Shown: positions 1 to 5,493, counted from the stretch's first letter. The stretch: DNA of 8,420 nt from an uncultured Collinsella sp. (GCA_902478545.1 CABSLA010000018.1:1-8420), one strand, 5' to 3'. The notes: generated by a model not told the origin, from the letters alone. Numbers and translations are program-made.

Positions 1-24
1 CTCTCCCAGCTGAGCTACGCCCCC
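1..24 (-). tRNA. 5' end of a tRNA gene, probably tRNA-Ala (cut by the window edge)
   Basis: Read on the minus strand, the sequence starts GGGGGCGTAGCTCAGCTGGG and continues through GAGAG. This is the 5' acceptor strand, the TA at positions 8-9 and a typical D-arm. The anticodon lies outside the window, so the isotype is inferred from resemblance of the 5' end to bacterial tRNA-Ala; another isotype remains possible. A good promoter lies directly upstream at 37-65. Confidence 0.8.
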
Positions 25-36
25 GTGCGAAGAAGT

Positions 37-65
37 ACTATACGGGAACTCGGACCACGATGCAA
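37..65 (-). promoter_or_regulatory. Promoter of the tRNA gene at the left edge
   Basis: On the minus strand a -35 box TTGCAT (60-65) and a -10 box TATAGT (37-42) are separated by exactly 17 bases. The expected transcription start is a few bases before the tRNA 5' end at 24. Both boxes are close to the housekeeping sigma consensus. Confidence 0.75.
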
Positions 66-126
66 GGACAATTTTGGAAAAACTTTCCGGGGGCGCGGGC
101 GCCGGAGTCCCTCGATGCCCGACTAA

Positions 127-174
127 GCCCGCGGGGCGCGCCCCGCGGGCGGGCGGCGCTGCCGCCGCCCGCCC
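127..174. repeat. GC-only palindrome followed by an overlapping GC hairpin
   Basis: Positions 127-150 form a perfect 24-base palindrome made only of G and C. Its last bases also belong to a second hairpin, with 11-base arms at 147-157 and 164-174 and a 6-base loop. The two stems share 147-150, so they are mutually exclusive structures. There is no T-run on either side, so neither is an ordinary intrinsic terminator. The function is unknown. Confidence 0.8.
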
Positions 175-203
175 ATCAGGCTCCACTCCGCCCGCCCCCG
201 GGA

Positions 204-372
204 CCCCCGCCACGAAACCGGCCCATCTACTACGTTTGGCCGACATCCCCGACCATGGCGTCTCGGGCAAAAATAAAACCGCAGGTAGACGGCCTGCGGT
301 TTTCGCGAAATAAGGGATATGGTCTAGGGGCCGGGGTTAAACGTAGTAGATGGGCCGGTTTCGTGGCGGGGG
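204..372. repeat. Perfect 34-bp inverted repeat enclosing a 101-bp segment
   Basis: Positions 204-237 and 339-372 are exact reverse complements over 34 bases. The enclosed segment (238-338) carries the hairpin terminator at 275-303 and no credible ORF. Just inside the arms the match continues for four bases with two G-U pairs. No target-site duplication is visible outside the arms. It could be a MITE-like mobile unit, an invertible segment or a large folded RNA 3' end; the sequence alone does not decide. Confidence 0.85.
268..303 (-). terminator. Intrinsic terminator, probably for the 492-1577 gene
   Basis: An 11-bp perfect stem (275-285 with 293-303) has a 7-base loop. On the minus strand the stem runs into TTTTATTTTT, a good U-tract. 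On the plus strand only four T follow the stem, so the minus direction is favoured. It lies about 190 bases downstream of the stop codon of the minus-strand gene at 492-1577, inside the 34-bp inverted repeat element. Confidence 0.7.
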
Positions 373-491
373 CATCGCAGGCAGCCGACCGAGGGCGCCC
401 GGAAGTGAGCAAGGCACCCGTCTAACGACCGATTTCCAGCCAGTTGCATAGTACGTTGGCTCGCAACTCCATTTCCGTCGTCTTTTGCGCC

Positions 492-1577
492 TTATTTTTT
501 GCACCTATAGCGCAATTCCAAGCGCGAGCAAAGACTTCGCACGATCGCATCAAGTTGCTCGGCATCGTTAAGCATGTCGTGCGTAACCAGAAAGACGTCA
601 TACCCCATACTTTGCAGCGCCGTCATGCGTTTGGCATCGTGGTCGAGCACGGCGCCTGATCCGTGGATAACCTCTCCCTGAATCTCCACGATGCCTGCTT
701 TCATTATGGTTGGATTTATGATCACGATATCCCCGTAGCAGACTTTTTGCCCTGCAATGATCTGCGCCGATGCGGTAAGCGGCGTAAGGTCGTTAACATA
801 AACGTTTCGAAAGCCGGCACCGCCGCGAGAGCGTGGAAGCGATAGCAATAAAATTCCTGCAACTTCAAGCGGAGAAGCTGCTATACCTGTCACCAGCTGA
901 GCGGCGTTGTAAAACTTCGTACCCCACTTTCGTCTTTTCATCTTACTGGCGTACTCATGAAGCTCGTGTAATTCGACGAGCGGCTTCCTCATCCAGAGCG
1001 AAGTGCCCTTTAGCCTTGTGACCTCCTTTGTTTTTTGTCCGTTGGGCCCCTTCGTATTTACCTGTTCTTTTACTTTTATGCGCACATAAACGCGTTTCCA
1101 TTGTGGCTCGTCTTGGCTTTCATCGAGGTCAAAGAGGGATTCGGTGGTTGCATTCTCGGCAGCGTCATTGGCTTTGTCTAGTTCCGCCTCTGCTGCTGCG
1201 GTGGGCTCAAAGACTGAGAACCATCCGCAAAATTCGTACATGGCAAGGACGAGATCGGTTGGAGACACAAAGCGTGCCATGGTAAATAGCGTCGCAAGTG
1301 GATTGGTAACCCTAAAGCTCATCGCGGTTTCCAGCGTGCTATCCACTCCCGAAGCATCATCACAGTGGATTGTTGTCCGTAATCCCGAATGGTAGTTAAC
1401 GCCACCGGGCACTGTGGTGGTAATAATCGGGGTCTTGAGGATATCGGTCACGAAAGGGGCTTGGGCTAGAGCTCGCCAGCCGTCTTCTGGGCTTGGCAGT
1501 CTTGGGTAGAGGTCGCGGACCTGCGGTGGGCAGCGCCAGTAGCGGAACGCGGTGTTTGCACAAATGATCTCGTCCAT
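492..1577 (-). CDS. Protein of unknown role with a PD-(D/E)XK nuclease-like C-terminus
   Basis: The 361-residue product starts MDEIICANTAFRYW. I chose the ATG at 1577 because AGGGGAGG lies five bases upstream; a longer frame to 1685 has no such support. Residues 86-122, with TNPLATLFTMARF and LVLAMYEFCG, look like a helical region seen in coriobacterial proteins that carry VSR/DUF559-type nuclease folds. Near the C-terminus, D283 (YGDIVI) is followed by E298 and Q300 (GIVEIQGE), then D314, R317 and a predicted strand YDVFLVT. This is the D...ExQ arrangement of PD-(D/E)XK enzymes. Residues 123-160 form a low-complexity acidic linker. No partner gene adjoins it; it has its own promoter and probably its own terminator. 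A nuclease-like fold is likely, but activity and role are unproven. Base use is less GC-rich than in the 2182-2970 gene, which fits acquisition by transfer. Confidence 0.75.
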   Translation of the reverse strand: MDEIICANTAFRYWRCPPQVRDLYPRLPSPEDGWRALAQAPFVTDILKTPIITTTVPGGVNYHSGLRTTIHCDDASGVDSTLETAMSFRVTNPLATLFTMARFVSPTDLVLAMYEFCGWFSVFEPTAAAEAELDKANDAAENATTESLFDLDESQDEPQWKRVYVRIKVKEQVNTKGPNGQKTKEVTRLKGTSLWMRKPLVELHELHEYASKMKRRKWGTKFYNAAQLVTGIAASPLEVAGILLLSLPRSRGGAGFRNVYVNDLTPLTASAQIIAGQKVCYGDIVIINPTIMKAGIVEIQGEVIHGSGAVLDHDAKRMTALQSMGYDVFLVTHDMLNDAEQLDAIVRSLCSRLELRYRCKK

Positions 1578-1607
1578 ATGGGCCTCCCCTAGCTTTGGCT
1601 GCGTGCC

Positions 1608-1636
1608 GTTATGTTTGCAGGTAGACCGATTATCAA
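1608..1636 (-). promoter_or_regulatory. Candidate promoter of the PD-(D/E)XK-like gene
   Basis: On the minus strand TTGATA (1631-1636) and CATAAC (1608-1613) are 17 bases apart. They lie about 30 bases upstream of the ATG at 1577, leaving room for a start site and the ribosome binding site. Each box matches the housekeeping consensus at four or five of six positions. Confidence 0.5.
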
Positions 1637-1888
1637 TGGCGGCATCATGCGGGTGAGTACCGGAAGCTGACCAAATGCTGGCCAATAGCTTGACGCATTG
1701 CGCCTAAAGATCGCCGTGCGGCACAAATCTGCTGGTAGGAGTTCTGGGGCCGTGGTCCCTATCTCCACATTTGTACGTGAATCCCATGGCAAATTCAATG
1801 AAAGAGCGCATGGGCTTTATGCAAAACGCGCGATGACGTCAGCACAGAAGAGATCAGCTAGAAACGCGTTTAAAAATTTCGATTCGAT

Positions 1889-1924
1889 TTTGGTGTCAGA
1901 TTTGGTGTCAAGCTTGGTGTCAAA
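1889..1924. repeat. Triple 12-bp direct repeat with TGGTGTCA core
   Basis: TGGTGTCA occurs at 1891, 1903 and 1915, exactly 12 bases apart. The spacer bases are similar (GATT, AGCT). A 12-bp period keeps one reading frame, so it could encode a short peptide repeat or be a set of protein-binding sites. It lies just beyond the terminator of the tRNA-Val gene, where the end of an integrated element would be expected. Confidence 0.7.
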
Positions 1925-1957
1925 AAGAAAAAGGCCAGAGGTTTAAGACCTCTGACC
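1922..1957 (-). terminator. Intrinsic terminator of the tRNA-Val gene
   Basis: On the minus strand the stem GGTCAGAGG/CCTCTGGCC (1949-1957 with 1933-1941, one G-U pair) has a 7-base loop and is followed by TTTTTCTTTTT. It starts 11 bases after the 3' end of the tRNA. Confidence 0.85.
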
Positions 1958-1968
1958 TGCGCTTTTGA

Positions 1969-2043
1969 TGGTGGGCGATACAAGATTCGAACTTGTGACC
2001 CCATCCGTGTGAAGGATATGCTCTACCCCTGAGCCAATCGCCC
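1969..2043 (-). tRNA. tRNA-Val (anticodon CAC)
   Basis: The 75-base minus-strand sequence folds into a complete cloverleaf. The acceptor stem is GGGCGAT/ATCGCCC, the D-arm GCTC-AGGGGTA-GAGC, the anticodon stem TATCC/GGATG with loop TTCACAC, and the T-arm ACAAG-TTCGAAT-CTTGT. Anticodon CAC reads GTG codons. The CCA end is encoded at 1969-1971. It is a single-gene unit with its own promoter (2064-2093) and terminator (1922-1957). The 3' end of tRNA genes is a common integration site, and the repeat at 1889-1924 may mark past use. Confidence 0.97.
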
Positions 2044-2063
2044 GTCGCCTTTCGGCAAAAGAG

Positions 2064-2093
2064 ATACTAACACAGCCGCGCGTGGTTTACCAA
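2064..2093 (-). promoter_or_regulatory. Promoter of the tRNA-Val gene
   Basis: On the minus strand a -35-like TTGGTA (2088-2093) and a -10-like TAGTAT (2064-2069) are 18 bases apart; a 17-base reading with TTAGTA is also possible. The distance to the tRNA 5' end at 2043 suits a short leader. Confidence 0.6.
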
Positions 2094-2181
2094 GAACTTT
2101 TTGCCCTCGATTTTAAATTCGTGGTCGCAAGCAAAGCCAACGTAGGCAGACCACTCAGCAAACCTGCAGCTAATCCCCCAT

Positions 2182-2970
2182 TTATCGCTTAATCCACGAA
2201 GTCTCGGGGCGGCAGATGAGTCGCGCGTTGTTGTAAGCCATGTCGAGCGTGAGGCAGGTGCGCGCGGCGTAGAAGCCGTCTTCGCGCTGGATGGTCAGCG
2301 CCAGTTCGGGTTTGTCGCCGGTTAGGCACAGCGGTAGCAACAGCTGGATTCGACCGCCGTAAAACTGCGGCACCGCGAGCGTGTAGTTGGCGGCGGCGCG
2401 TCGGGCGGCCTCGACGACGGCGCCCTCGAAGGCGCGGCGCAGCAGCAGCGAGTTGTCCTCCCCCATCAGGCTGGCGGGAATTCGCGTGAGGTTCTCCTCG
2501 TCGCCCAAAATGTGATCGATGTTGGAGCGGATGGGCAGGCGGTAGTCAAAGACCAGTTCGGAGGGATCCTCGGCAAAGTGCACGCGGCACGGCAGGTACT
2601 CAAACGAGACCAGCATGGGATCGCTTTCCTTAAAGAAGCCCTTCAAAAACCAACGCTGGCGCGCGTCGGGCTTGGTGTTGGGCTCAAACAGGCCGTAGAT
2701 GGTCTCGTAGCGGCGCGTGTACAGACCGGTGTTGAACAGGCAGCGGTCGTCGTCGAACACCAATGGCAAGTTGGACGGCGCGGTTTGGTCCACATCGCGC
2801 TCGGTCAGAAACACAGCGCGACTAAACGAGAAGGACAGGTAGTTTTTGAGGATACGGTTGCCGTGGCCCCAGTCCTCGGGATCGGCGAGGTCGGCCAGAC
2901 GGTCATAGCAAGGTTCGGGGCAAAATGCAAAGTCGTATACATTGCTGCACAGGGTGCTGGGGATCTCCAT
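2182..2970 (-). CDS. DUF3825 domain-containing protein
   Basis: The 262-residue product resembles DUF3825 proteins. The diagnostic part is the C-terminus, LDMAYNNARLICRPETSWIKR, with an earlier block of FNTGLYTRRYETIYGLFEPN (about 80-98) and FFKESDPMLVSFEYLPCRV (about 111-129). In other bacteria DUF3825 occurs with RNA-binding modules, and a role in RNA metabolism has been suspected; no catalytic residue is established as far as I know. The gene is GC-rich, unlike 492-1577. It follows the Doc-like gene by 45 bases on the same strand with no terminator between, so it may be the last gene of the cluster. Its ribosome binding site is weak (GGA only), so translation may depend on read-through from upstream or be low. 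No clear terminator follows; a 6-bp inverted repeat (2121-2126/2149-2154) is the only candidate. Confidence 0.8.
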   Translation of the reverse strand: MEIPSTLCSNVYDFAFCPEPCYDRLADLADPEDWGHGNRILKNYLSFSFSRAVFLTERDVDQTAPSNLPLVFDDDRCLFNTGLYTRRYETIYGLFEPNTKPDARQRWFLKGFFKESDPMLVSFEYLPCRVHFAEDPSELVFDYRLPIRSNIDHILGDEENLTRIPASLMGEDNSLLLRRAFEGAVVEAARRAAANYTLAVPQFYGGRIQLLLPLCLTGDKPELALTIQREDGFYAARTCLTLDMAYNNARLICRPETSWIKR

Positions 2971-3015
2971 GTGGCGTCCAATCCATTAAAAAGCCGGCGT
3001 GCGAATGGTTAGATT

Positions 3016-3531
3016 CTATACGTGCGACGCGCTATGGGGACGCACAACGCAATTGTGCCGGAACTCGTCGGCGAGTACGGCGCGAGTGCGAGTGCCAGAA
3101 ACGAGGTCCTGGATCCAGGCGTAGTACCGGTTGTCCTTGGGCTCGGGGGCATCGGAAAGCACGACCGGAACGCCGGCGAGCCTAAGGACGGACAGCGCAA
3201 AGACAAGGCTGGTGCGCTTGTTGCCGTCCTCGAAGATGTGGTCCTTGACCATGTGCTCGGCCATGTAGGTGACCTGGTCAAAGATGTCCGTGAATCGATC
3301 GGCCGGCGATTGGCCGAATATCGTGCAGAACGCACCCGAAAGTACGGACTCGACGCGCCTAAGCTCGAGCGCAGCCCGATCGCCTGTGGCGTCGGTCGTA
3401 TAGCAGCGCCCGACCGTCATCAGTGTGCTGTGTAGACGCATCACGGCCGCGGCCATGGCCTTGAGCGATCCGGCATCGTCGAGCACGAGCGGCACAAAAG
3501 GATCCGCGCACCGCGGTGCGACCGCCATCAT
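3016..3531 (-). CDS. doc: Doc-like (death-on-curing, Fic-family) toxin
   Basis: The 171-residue protein carries HIFEDGNKRTSL at residues 98-109, the HxFx(D/N)(A/G)NKR signature of Doc proteins. Doc is a Fic-fold kinase that phosphorylates elongation factor EF-Tu and blocks translation; AMPylating Fic enzymes instead have HPFxxGNGR. The K and R at 105-106 favour Doc. The downstream helix FALSVLRLAGVPV is also typical. P1 Doc has about 126 residues, so this copy has a longer N-terminus. The start at 3531 is supported by TTGGAGA upstream and by a 4-base ATGA overlap with the preceding small gene, implying translational coupling with its likely antitoxin. A second ATG follows immediately (MM). 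All signature residues are present, so it looks active, though the substrate is inferred from the family. Confidence 0.85.
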   Translation of the reverse strand: MMAVAPRCADPFVPLVLDDAGSLKAMAAAVMRLHSTLMTVGRCYTTDATGDRAALELRRVESVLSGAFCTIFGQSPADRFTDIFDQVTYMAEHMVKDHIFEDGNKRTSLVFALSVLRLAGVPVVLSDAPEPKDNRYYAWIQDLVSGTRTRAVLADEFRHNCVVRPHSASHV

Positions 3532-3713
3532 GAGTTCTCCAACAGCCTGAGCGCATTGGGCATGTCCGCGATGGTCAGCCGAACGGCCTCGTCGATCGAC
3601 GGGCCGCCATCGAGCGAAATAGGCAATGTGAAATTTGCATCGTGCGCAATTGGAGGATCTTCCTGGGCAACACGACCAGTGCCGTCGTCAAGTTGGGCAT
3701 TACTCCAAAGCAT
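3528..3713 (-). CDS. Small protein, probable antitoxin of the Doc-like toxin
   Basis: This 61-residue ORF (starting MLWSNAQLDDGTGR, ending NALRLLENS) overlaps the Doc-like gene by 4 bases (ATGA), with the toxin second, as in phd-doc. An AAAGGAGG ribosome binding site (3718-3725) sits five bases before the ATG, so it should be well translated. I do not recognise the sequence as Phd or any named antitoxin: there is no visible DNA-binding N-terminus. The final helix (about 42-59, IDEAVRLTIADMPNALRLLE) could be the toxin-binding part. It lacks a clear (S/T)xxxE(G/N) Fic-inhibition motif, since the position four before E is L. It starts 11 bases after the HTH gene ends, so it is probably co-transcribed with the DUF3990/HTH pair. 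The antitoxin role rests on position only. Confidence 0.65.
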   Translation of the reverse strand: MLWSNAQLDDGTGRVAQEDPPIAHDANFTLPISLDGGPSIDEAVRLTIADMPNALRLLENS

Positions 3714-3717
3714 GTAT

Positions 3718-3725
3718 GCCTCCTT
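3718..3725 (-). promoter_or_regulatory. Strong ribosome binding site of the small antitoxin gene
   Basis: AAAGGAGG on the minus strand, five bases before the ATG at 3713. It overlaps the stop codon of the HTH gene at 3725, linking the two toxin-antitoxin pairs tightly and fixing the start of the 61-residue ORF. Confidence 0.75.
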
Positions 3726-4414
3726 TATGGCTTTACATATGGAATTGACTGCGAATCGTACTCCAGAACAATCGGTTGCCAGACGAGGTCTTTGATGGCG
3801 CAGTTTAGGGTGTTTGCGAGCGCCAATGCCGAGGAGACCGAGGCGCGGCGCAGGTCAAGTTGGTTCTGCTCGTAGAGCTGTATGGCGCGAAGTTTAACCC
3901 CCGATTGGGCTGCGAGCTGTTTTTGTGTCAGGCCGGCCGCCTTACGCGCTGCCTTGAGGCTCTTTTTACCTACCTGGGCTTTGTTCCATTTGTCGATGAC
4001 AATCCCGGCGAATTTGTCTTCGGAGGCCTCGTGGAGTGGATGGTGCGAGCCGATTATCCAATCAAGCGGGGCGATTTCGAATAGGTCGCTAAAGCCCAAG
4101 CTGCTTGTCCATTGCGTATAGGCCAAAACCCAACCCGCCCAGTATTGCGGGGAACGGTCGAATGGATAGCTCTCCCTGCATTCGACGGGTTTTAGCCCCG
4201 CATGGGCGATAATTTCGCGCGCGAGTTCGTCGCCCGACATGCCGCAGACAACACGCGGCGCGCCACGTTCAAACTGTTTCATCTCGAGAGAGTTCGAAAG
4301 GATTGCTGTCAGTTCGGCCGGATTCAAGCCCTGGTCACAGAGGGCAAAATCGATTGCCTCGCCCAGTGTTCTCATGGCGTCCTCGAGATACATCTCACTA
4401 TAAGCGTAGGCCAT
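3725..4414 (-). CDS. XRE-type HTH protein, probable antitoxin and repressor partner of the DUF3990 protein
   Basis: The 229-residue product has a C-terminal helix-turn-helix of the XRE/Cro type at about 152-212 (SLKAARKAAGLTQKQLAAQSG then LRAIQLYEQ), the usual fold for autoregulating antitoxins. The N-terminal half (MRTLGEAIDFALCDQGLNP, RVVCGMSGDELAREII) and middle (SPQYWAGWVLAYTQW, HHPLHEASEDKF) match a module seen beside DUF3990 proteins in Actinobacteria and Firmicutes. It overlaps the upstream toxin gene by 17 bases, so the toxin is first, the reverse of phd-doc order. The ATG at 4414 follows GAGGGG at a somewhat long spacing; a start at residue 8 (MYLEDAMRTLGEA, 4393) is also possible and resembles homologues better. 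It probably binds the dyads at 5076-5128; that is an inference. Confidence 0.8.
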   Translation of the reverse strand: MAYAYSEMYLEDAMRTLGEAIDFALCDQGLNPAELTAILSNSLEMKQFERGAPRVVCGMSGDELAREIIAHAGLKPVECRESYPFDRSPQYWAGWVLAYTQWTSSLGFSDLFEIAPLDWIIGSHHPLHEASEDKFAGIVIDKWNKAQVGKKSLKAARKAAGLTQKQLAAQSGVKLRAIQLYEQNQLDLRRASVSSALALANTLNCAIKDLVWQPIVLEYDSQSIPYVKP

Positions 4415-5063
4415 CTGCAGTCATCCCCTCTCGAACGATGTCGACGATACGGATTCCCTCAAACGGATTCTCGGCAAGTAGCTCCCGATACTGTGCCCTT
4501 GCCGCTTCATCTCGCTCCTTGGCCAATGGACCATACAGAGCTTGCGGCGCACGTTCAAATCCAGCAAAACGAATGTTCTTAAACGCGCGCTCGCTTTTGA
4601 GCACGATCTGCTCCCCTAGGTTGCCGAGCTTCATGGCACGACCCAACTGTTCGACAGTGATTGTATTGTTTACAAACGCCCTGGCATAGCTAAAGTACGA
4701 GTTGTCCGCGCGCCATCCCCTAATCACGTCGCAAGCGTCAGTGTCAGGTAGAAAGTGATCGTGGAGATATTTGCACGCCCCCACGGCGATAGCGGTGTCC
4801 TTGCGAAAAGAACGATGCTCTACGAGCAACGCTATCCAATGCAGAACTGAATAATGCGGCGATAGCAAGTCGAGCACCTTGAGGTCTGCCATATCGAGTT
4901 CGTATCGATTTGCGAAGCCATCGGCATCTCCCGAACACGCCCATTCCCTTGCAAGGTCGATACTCTCTGTGCAATAGAATCCCAGCCCATAATCGTTATG
5001 GGCTTTTCCCAAGCCAAACTGGGGAACCTCAACAATCTTCCGAGAACCATGCCACAGTTCCAT
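4398..5063 (-). CDS. DUF3990 protein, ADP-ribosyltransferase-like toxin candidate
   Basis: The 221-residue protein begins MELWHGSRKIVEVPQFGLGK and continues HNDYGLGFYCTESIDLAREWA (22-42), the DUF3990 signature. This family belongs to the ADP-ribosyltransferase fold: H5-G6 would contact NAD, and Y25, G28, F29, Y30 and T32 form the core. A later conserved part lies at about 109-160, including VIRGWRADNSYF and LGNLGEQIVLKS, where E152-Q153 could supply the catalytic motif. DUF3990 proteins are commonly paired with a small or HTH partner, as here, and are considered toxins; the modified target is unknown. The start at 5063 has AAGGAGG (5069-5075) five bases upstream. The gene opens the cluster and is directly preceded by the 22-bp inverted repeat. 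It is AT-richer than the DUF3825 gene. Nothing looks broken. Confidence 0.8.
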   Translation of the reverse strand: MELWHGSRKIVEVPQFGLGKAHNDYGLGFYCTESIDLAREWACSGDADGFANRYELDMADLKVLDLLSPHYSVLHWIALLVEHRSFRKDTAIAVGACKYLHDHFLPDTDACDVIRGWRADNSYFSYARAFVNNTITVEQLGRAMKLGNLGEQIVLKSERAFKNIRFAGFERAPQALYGPLAKERDEAARAQYRELLAENPFEGIRIVDIVREGMTADGLRL

Positions 5064-5075
5064 GCGAGCCTCCTT

Positions 5076-5128
5076 ACGGGTATCGCTCTAACGATAGCTT
5101 AACATACTATCGTTAGAGCGATACCCGT
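5076..5128. promoter_or_regulatory. Perfect 22-bp inverted repeat with internal dyads, likely operator of the toxin-antitoxin cluster
   Basis: Positions 5076-5097 and 5107-5128 are exact reverse complements with a 9-base spacer. Each arm itself contains TATCG-N6-CGATA (5081-5096 and 5108-5123), so there are two 16-bp dyads whose centres lie 27 bases apart. This is the geometry expected for two dimers of an XRE-type repressor. The block sits directly before the ribosome binding site of the DUF3990 gene. On the minus strand the spacer reads TATGTT, a possible -10 box, which would place the promoter under the operator; no good -35 box is evident. Confidence 0.8.
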
Positions 5129-5186
5129 TTATGAAAAGCAATCGTCGGCTCTATTCCAGTCTCCACAGCAGGCTCGATATCGCATG

Positions 5187-5226
5187 AAAAAAGAGACACC
5201 TCCAACCAGAGCGATCGGAGGCGTCT
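5187..5226 (-). terminator. Intrinsic terminator after the hairpin repeats
   Basis: On the minus strand AGACGCCTCC/GGAGGTGTCT (5217-5226 with 5194-5203, one G-U pair) forms a 10-bp stem with a 13-base loop, followed within two bases by six T (5187-5192). The wobble pair forms only on the minus strand and there is no plus-strand T-run, so the direction is clear. It ends transcription before the operator at 5076-5128. Confidence 0.75.
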
Positions 5227-5326
5227 TCTCAGCGAGCGTTGTTTTGATTGCGTTGGTCGTGCCCTGCGACCAAGATCTTCTCGGTAGGCTTTCTTTTGAT
5301 TCCGTTGGTCGCGCCTTACGACCAAA
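5223..5326 (-). repeat. Two 52-bp direct repeats, each with a 7-bp hairpin
   Basis: The units are 5275-5326 and 5223-5274. The hairpin arms are 5305-5311/5319-5325 and 5253-5259/5267-5273, each with a 7-base loop. Differences between units avoid the stems. Confidence 0.85.
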
Positions 5327-5493
5327 TTCTAAGACAAGTATATAAATGAGGGAGAAGAGATGCGGTGCGTGCCTAGAAGCCTCGCAGCCGTGCTCGTTAA
5401 CCCAAGGCGGCAAGCCGTTCTAACTAACCCAAATTCAACAAGTAAAAGCAAGGCATGTAGCTAGCGGGATAGTTCCGATGTCCGCAGACGTAC

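Larger units (their letters stand above)
25..491. other. 467-base intergenic region without a gene
   Basis: I see no coding sequence here. Open frames over 66-425 are by-products of extreme GC content and of the inverted repeats, and none has a ribosome binding site. The region holds the tRNA promoter, the GC palindrome and hairpin, the 34-bp inverted repeat and a terminator. The remaining part (373-491) contains only a weak 6-base inverted repeat, AGTTGC at 442-447 and GCAACT at 462-467. Confidence 0.7.
1578..1968. other. Gap between the nuclease-like gene and tRNA-Val
   Basis: This stretch contains the promoter at 1608-1636, the triple 12-bp repeat at 1889-1924 and the tRNA-Val terminator at 1922-1957. 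A plus-strand frame from 1698 to 1946 ends in residues encoded by the triple repeat and has no ribosome binding site. It could be the degraded tail of a tRNA-targeting integrase, but I cannot recognise an integrase motif in it. Confidence 0.5.
5187..5330 (-). ncRNA. Candidate structured small RNA with two hairpin repeats and a terminator
   Basis: On the minus strand a -10-like TATACT (5337-5342) precedes two 52-base direct repeats and an intrinsic terminator, giving a transcript of about 144 bases. I count 40 of 52 matches between the repeats. The 7-bp stem TTGGTCG/CGACCAA is invariant in both while substitutions fall in the loop and linker. The 52-base period is not a multiple of three, which argues against coding. 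Tandem repeats, then a terminator, then a toxin gene recalls type III (ToxIN-like) RNA antitoxins, but DUF3990 is not a type III toxin and there are only two repeats. A dispersed intergenic repeat is the main alternative. Confidence 0.45.

Noticed and set aside
60..425. Plus-strand frames of 121 and 79 codons in the GC-rich left end
   Set aside because: They run through the palindrome and the inverted repeats, are rich in P, R, A and G, and have no ribosome binding site; high GC alone keeps frames open.
1578..1685. N-terminal extension of the nuclease-like protein to 1685
   Set aside because: AGGGGAGG stands directly before the ATG at 1577, and the candidate promoter at 1608-1636 lies inside the extension.
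2512..3435. Long plus-strand frames (166 and 137 codons) opposite the DUF3825 and Doc-like genes
   Set aside because: They are antisense shadows of two genes with recognisable family motifs and show no start signals of their own.
5223..5326. CRISPR array
   Set aside because: Only two units, with similar sequence over the full 52 bases and no unique spacers; no cas gene is present.
5113..5413. Minus-strand frames of 70 and 94 codons over the hairpin repeats
   Set aside because: The 52-base repeat is read in different frames, there is no ribosome binding site, and both pass through the intrinsic terminator and towards the operator.
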